A stretch of 64,000 nt of DNA, from contig JARUPY010000588.1 in NCBI GenBank assembly GCA_029817715.1, positions 1 to 64,000 on the forward strand, written 5' to 3'. Position numbers and translations under genes: made by a program. A model generated the notes under the pieces. That model had not been told where the DNA came from. It saw only the letters and a program-made list of their open reading frames with translations, and searched no databases. The first letter of the stretch is position 1. Every line of letters begins with the position of its first letter. Source of the DNA: Melastoma dodecandrum. Lineage: Eukaryota; Streptophyta; Magnoliopsida; Myrtales; Melastomataceae. This document shows positions 59,962 to 64,000 of this stretch, piece after piece.

Positions 59962-60635
59962 TCAATGAGCTTCACACTGAGGCAGTGGAGATTCCTTGTC
60001 CAAACCCGATACTCTGAATTGTGGCTGCATTTTTACAATCCTCCTCCTGTAGTCCCCCCTTTTTAGAAGTTTCTGTCCAAGAACTTCAATTCCTCCAATA
60101 TTTTCGACCCACTTTAAGATTGATCTGTCATAAGTGTGCGACCTGAGAGCTCCATAGAAGTCCAAGGCTTGGTTCGGAAATGTACTCTCGATGTCTGTAA
60201 CTTCTTTTCTAGAGATGCCGTCTTTTTTCATTCATTCTATGTACAATCTACAATATTTATAATATCCTCTTGTGTAGGCTGCCAGTAAGACCTCTCCATC
60301 CTTCCATCACAGATCAAATTTCCAGTAACGGTTATTGGAATGTGTGATATCAGATCCTCGCCAATCTTGCCCAATGCTTTTACCCTCGCAGGGTTGTCCA
60401 ACAAAATTCATCAGGGTCCCAACAACGATCTGATTATCATTTGTGTATTTCCAAATCCACCAAGGCCAGCATCAATATCATTGATCATCAGGCAGCTCAT
60501 CTTTCCCTTAACATTAAGAACCTTGTACTGCCTACTCTCTGTTCTCTCTCTTATCCTCTCATCTAGAAATAATGATCCCCTTTTTTTTAAGCAATTTGGG
60601 GTATTTACAATTGGGGCGATCAATAAATTTGGCAA
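59962..60635 (-). pseudogene. Rubisco activase-like gene fragment inside the insertion
   Basis: The minus strand shows GKMSCLMINDIDAGLGGFGNT (60430-60500 region), the Walker-B part of the AAA domain of Rubisco activase and its plant paralogue. Frame-shifted NQIVVGTLMNF, SIGQDWRGSD, DGRMERSYWQPTQEDI and KKDGISRKEVTDIESTFPNQ follow, then ALDFYGALRSHTYDRSILKW and GGIEVLGQKLLKR, ending in a stop at 59962. The N-terminal half, including Walker A, is absent. The segment between ITVTGN and DGRMER has lost about 12 residues, and stops and shifts lie near 60235 and 60390. RCA uses ATP to reactivate Rubisco; this copy cannot. Its position wholly within the inverted-repeat element suggests a captured host fragment. 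Confidence 0.85.
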
Positions 60636-62144
60636 TCGGGCAGTTAGAAAAAATTAAAAATTAATTCATCCAAATTTAAAAAAAAAAGAAATCAAAAGTG
60701 AAAATTTGGGAAAATTATCAAACAATAAGGAAAAATCAGACGCGCCGGCCCCGGGACGTCTCTCCCCCTCCTCCCCTATGAGGAATCGGAGGCCAACTCC
60801 TCCTCCCGACACATACAACCGGAAGCCAACTCCTCATGACGTGCACATAGAAACCGGAGCCAATGACTCCCCCTCTCCAGGGCTGACGAGCCAAAGCCTT
60901 CTCGACCAGCCGATCAGCCGACACTCTTCTCTCCGACGACACCGCCTTCTGCCACAGCCACAACCCAAGCGTGGTGCTCCAAGGCAGCCTTCTAACGGAC
61001 TCCCCGACGTTCTTCTTTCTCCCCGGGTAATCCCGGGGCGAGGCAACCTCTCGGTGAGTTTTCAGTCTTTTTACTCATAACCACGCAGCCACCCTTTCAC
61101 CTTAGAGCATGGCTGACCACATTTCGTATTTTTTTGAACTCGTTGCATGTGATATGGGAACGTGAAACCGAGCCCCGACGGAGACAGACGCTTCCACACA
61201 AACACTACAGCCATCAGACTTTCGTCTTCCCCTGCATCCAGCGACCCCAAGTCACTAATGATCAAAACTCCTACATCGACGGAGCCCAAACCAGCGACAG
61301 CGACAAGCCATAAGCCTAGCTGCTCCTTTCCTCGTCATAGATGAGTGTCAACGCCTAAAACTTCTCGCGGTTGCACAACAGCACCGCGAGAAGTCGTTTT
61401 GTATTCTGATTGACTTACATACATGTGCAGGACGAAAAATAGGTACCAGACGACACATGGAAGATCTCCGCCAACGAGCTCGGTCACACCCGACGCCTAG
61501 CCGTCTCCCTTGTCAGCTCCGTCTCTGGGACCGCTCCAGCCTCCTCTACTTTGGCCGCAACCAACTCTTGAGTACGCCTTCTTCGCCATGGCCGTATTTG
61601 GGATCGGAAGCCCTTCAGAGGTAACGATTTCATTTTTTTTAATTCTTTAAGACGATTTAAGTGTGCGTTGTTTAACCCTTTTTTTTTAATTTTTAACTTT
61701 TTATTATTACTTCATCATTATTATTATTATTATTAATATAAAAAGACACCCAATTAAATCCTTGTGTGGGTGTAAGTGCCCAAATCAAATGCGAATTTAT
61801 TCTATGCGTCGTATGAATGTTTTAATAAAATGTCAATTTAGTCCGCACGTCCGTCTGGATGTTAAGTTTCGATTAGTAATTTATTTATGATTTTTTTTCA
61901 AAAAAAAAAACTTTTGGTTTGACTTATTCATATATCACTATTGATCGTTGAATTTAAGTATAATTGAATATATTTTCAAATGTCTTGCGAAATCTTTTGT
62001 TTTAAAATTTCAAAACATCAGAAATTCACCTTTTTTTGTTTTCATTGCATGAATTTTCGAGCATTATTTCACGGATTCGATAAGATAAATCTCGAAGGCA
62101 AAACACAAGAATGGAGGCGCACGGGAAATAAACCGTGGTGGAAG
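60636..62144. other. Interior of the insertion, no gene recognised
   Basis: A GC-rich Pro/Arg/Ser-type open frame (60706-61080 plus; PAPGRLSPSSPMRNRRPTP) and a second at 61162-61344 have no family likeness and look like non-coding GC-rich sequence. From 61640 to 62000 the sequence is AT-rich with poly-T runs and a (TTA)n stretch near 61715-61735. Confidence 0.4.
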
Positions 62145-62943
62145 TATGTCTCGAAAGCGGCCCAACAGACGAGCTCAGTTGATGTATAGCCCTCCCCGGC
62201 CGGGCCTCAGGTACATGAGGGAGGTGCGGACCTCCCGATGTTTTTTATTTCCACATGTAACGAACCATGGGCCTAAGTGCATAGGCCCACGATCACCATC
62301 ATTTCTCGCCCCTTTGATCTAAATAATTGTTTGTGCGTGTCCACATGCCTTAGGCCCATAGGTCTATCGTTGCATGCTGTTTGCCAAACACACATGTGTT
62401 CGAGCCCAAAAGGCTCGAATCGGGTCCAACGCCCGTAAAACATTGACATGAGTCCGGAGTCATGCTCGAATTGAGTCCAATACCCGTTAACTAAAAGCAA
62501 ACTTTTGGAGCAACCGACTTTTGATGTAAGAGTTGTAATTAGGAATCCTCCAATCCTACTCTGGTTTTCTGAATTAAACCAAGATTTTAAAATTATGTCG
62601 GTGGCGACTCCGTAATAGTTTAACTAGGTTAAACAACAACATTCTTTTTACGAAGCCATTTTGGATGAGGAACTGATGACACGAGATGCTCCCAAGTCCT
62701 TCCGAACGGTCCTTTATGAGGCTTACGCACAGCCTTCGCCCGTCGCCTTCAAAGAACTAGAGACGGTTGGAAAAACGCCTCGTAGGTCCATTTATGAACC
62801 AAGAGAGGGTTCAACCCAATTCCCTTCCACAGCATCCGACGTTCGAGTCATGACGTCGACCGATTGGGCATTGAGGGAGCGTGCCCGGATCCTCATGTTG
62901 TTCGAACCGTCATGCGCGTGCTAGGCCGAAAGGCGCGCGTACA
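62145..62943 (-). repeat. Right terminal inverted repeat
   Basis: Read as reverse complement it follows the left arm in the same order, from TGTACGCGCGCC inward through GAGGATCCGGGC, ACTATTACGGAGTCGCCA, TTGCTCCAAAAGTTTGCTTT and GGGCCTATGCACTTAGG. It lacks the first 35 or so bases of the left arm (TGTAATACCCCAAATTGG and the A-rich stretch). Confidence 0.85.
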
Positions 62944-62948
62944 CCAGG

Positions 62949-63282
62949 GAGCTTTCACCATTATGATATTTACAACGGGCTCAATATAGCATGTATCAAA
63001 GGGTGCGCTGGGAGATCCACTTGTTTTTGTTTTTGTATCTGTGAAGTCCAAAATACACTGAATATTATGATGGTAGACAGAAGTTCTATAATAAGAAGTT
63101 ATCAAGGCAGAAAATCCATCGGAGGTAGGGATGTCACGCTGCTGCCGGATGTAGTGGAGGTAGTAGAAAATGATTGCTCCAAAGGCAATATAAGCTGCAA
63201 CAGTGGCGATCGGTATATCTTCAAGCATCTTCGCAGCTACAATAACATGATAAAGAAAAGCGATCCCATGATAGAAGTTTGA
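62949..63282 (+). pseudogene. S1-type protein, 3' half beyond the insertion
   Basis: Joining PG at 55242 to GAGC at 62949 restores the family order SFQWPG|SFHHYDIYNG, where SPH proteins have W.G.F..FDIY, followed by CIKGCAG. After about 63025 the residues (CFCFCICEV...) no longer resemble the family, so the true 3' end is uncertain; the frame stays open to 63282. The match in frame, residue order and position on both sides of the insertion is the evidence that this is one gene cut in two. Confidence 0.75.
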
Positions 63283-64000
63283 AATGATACCAATATATAT
63301 CGGAAAGCAGAACAAACCATTCAATAACTACAGCAAACAAGAGAGCACTTTGATGGAGATTTATAGCATCATTCAAGTAAATACAGATTGAGATCAACAT
63401 TTATTCATTGTTAAAAGGCAGGGAAAAAATGGTGCACTTGAGTCGGAAAGAGACTGTGTGTGAATGGGCGTGTCAATGGAATTTTTGAAGAATATGGAGG
63501 AAATGCTGCATGCTTAGTCAGGTTTTGGAGGATGTCAATAGGAATAGTCGAACGTACGTGGAGGTGGGAAACCATACTAAACTAGGAGTTGGAAAAGGGG
63601 AAGAAGCCAAAGTGCCATACTTGACATCAATGACCAAAGTTTAGTAACCAAAATGTCATATCTCTATAATATATACATACACATTAAACAAATGTCTCAT
63701 GAGTGACGTTAAGTCGACACAATTGTAAAAATTTTGATAATCATTTCTCTTTGAGATTTCTTGTTGGAACACTTGGTTTTTCAGGACCTACATATTTATT
63801 TTCTTTTCTTAAGTACTTTGGAGGGATATTTGCATATTATTCCCTTTCGCAAATTAATAACGCGGGCAAATAATTTCTTAAAGAGATTGTTCTGTGCGTG
63901 GTGAAATCATACATGTTGTTAGTTGGTGATCAAGATGGAAGCTTTATCACCGGTCATGATCAAACTTCCCGACAATTTTAAAGAATTATTATGGCTTTTA
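63283..64000. other. Right-edge region, no gene seen
   Basis: AT-rich sequence downstream of the S1-type gene. No open frame of note and no recognisable repeat. Confidence 0.4.

Larger units (their letters stand above)
55243..62943. mobile_element. 7.7-kb insertion with long terminal inverted repeats, cutting the S1-type gene
   Basis: It begins TGTAATACCCCAAATTGG at 55243 and ends GGCGCGCGTACA at 62943, flanked by CCCGG (55238-55242) and CCAGG (62944-62948), a 5-bp near-duplication. About 800 bp at each end are inverted copies of each other. The interior contains a GC-rich block (56.7-57.5 kb), an AT-rich LTR-like block (57530-59121), a Rubisco-activase-like fragment on the minus strand (59962-60635) and a second GC-rich block (60.7-61.6 kb). 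No transposase, reverse transcriptase or gag was recognised, so it is non-autonomous. Class is unclear: TG...CA ends and a 5-bp duplication fit LTR elements, but the ends are inverted rather than direct. Confidence 0.72.

Noticed and set aside
62893..63324. Minus-strand frame with hydrophobic stretches (IATVAAYIAFGAIIFYYL)
   Set aside because: Looks membrane-like, but the plus strand here continues the S1-type gene in register with its first half; no family match for the minus frame.
1..64000. CRISPR arrays, rRNA, tRNA, or operon-type features
   Set aside because: None seen; intron structure and gene families show plant nuclear DNA.

Overview
This is nuclear DNA of a flowering plant, most likely a eudicot. 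Most genes are split by GT-AG introns. The families are plant ones: a two-domain glyoxalase I, an SUS3-like sucrose synthase, GDP-L-galactose phosphorylase with its non-AUG upstream ORF, an S1 self-incompatibility-type secreted protein, extracellular-LRR receptor-like proteins, and Ty1/copia elements. No rRNA, tRNA or CRISPR array was recognised. The species cannot be named from the sequence.

Left half (1-33.8 kb), housekeeping genes. A bromodomain-protein gene on the minus strand runs off the left edge (ATG at 4270). Next come a glyoxalase I-like gene (minus, 4920-6421), the Rab3GAP catalytic subunit (plus, 8559-12844), a secreted glycine-rich protein (plus, 15439-15957), and a SWAP/SURP splicing regulator (minus, 16236-19564). 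The SWAP gene is head-to-head with CNOT9/RCD1 of the CCR4-NOT complex (plus, 19845-22657). A decayed copia element (minus, about 23.4-25.3 kb) separates these from the ascorbate gene GGP/VTC2 (plus, 26309-28350, with an ACG-initiated uORF at 26016-26216) and sucrose synthase (plus, 29517-33810).

Right half (33.8-64 kb), accessory DNA. A cluster of receptor-like protein (RLP) genes on the plus strand holds one nearly intact copy (35506-38450, one apparent single-base frameshift) and several broken copies (38.9, 39.2-40.1, 47.8-48.1, 49.6-50.6 and 51.2-54.2 kb). A related upstream block is repeated before several copies. The second copy ends at a degenerate copia element with both LTRs (40138-47397), which itself carries a nested 3.1-kb insertion containing host-like gene pieces. 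Downstream, an S1-type gene (ATG 54983) is cut by a 7.7-kb insertion (55243-62943). That insertion has long terminal inverted repeats and contains a minus-strand fragment of a Rubisco-activase-like gene; the S1 coding sequence resumes at 62949.

One pattern recurs: several otherwise good frames break at short T runs by one base (bromodomain gene, sucrose synthase, two RLPs). This looks more like homopolymer error in the assembly than independent gene death, although one RLP also has true nonsense changes.
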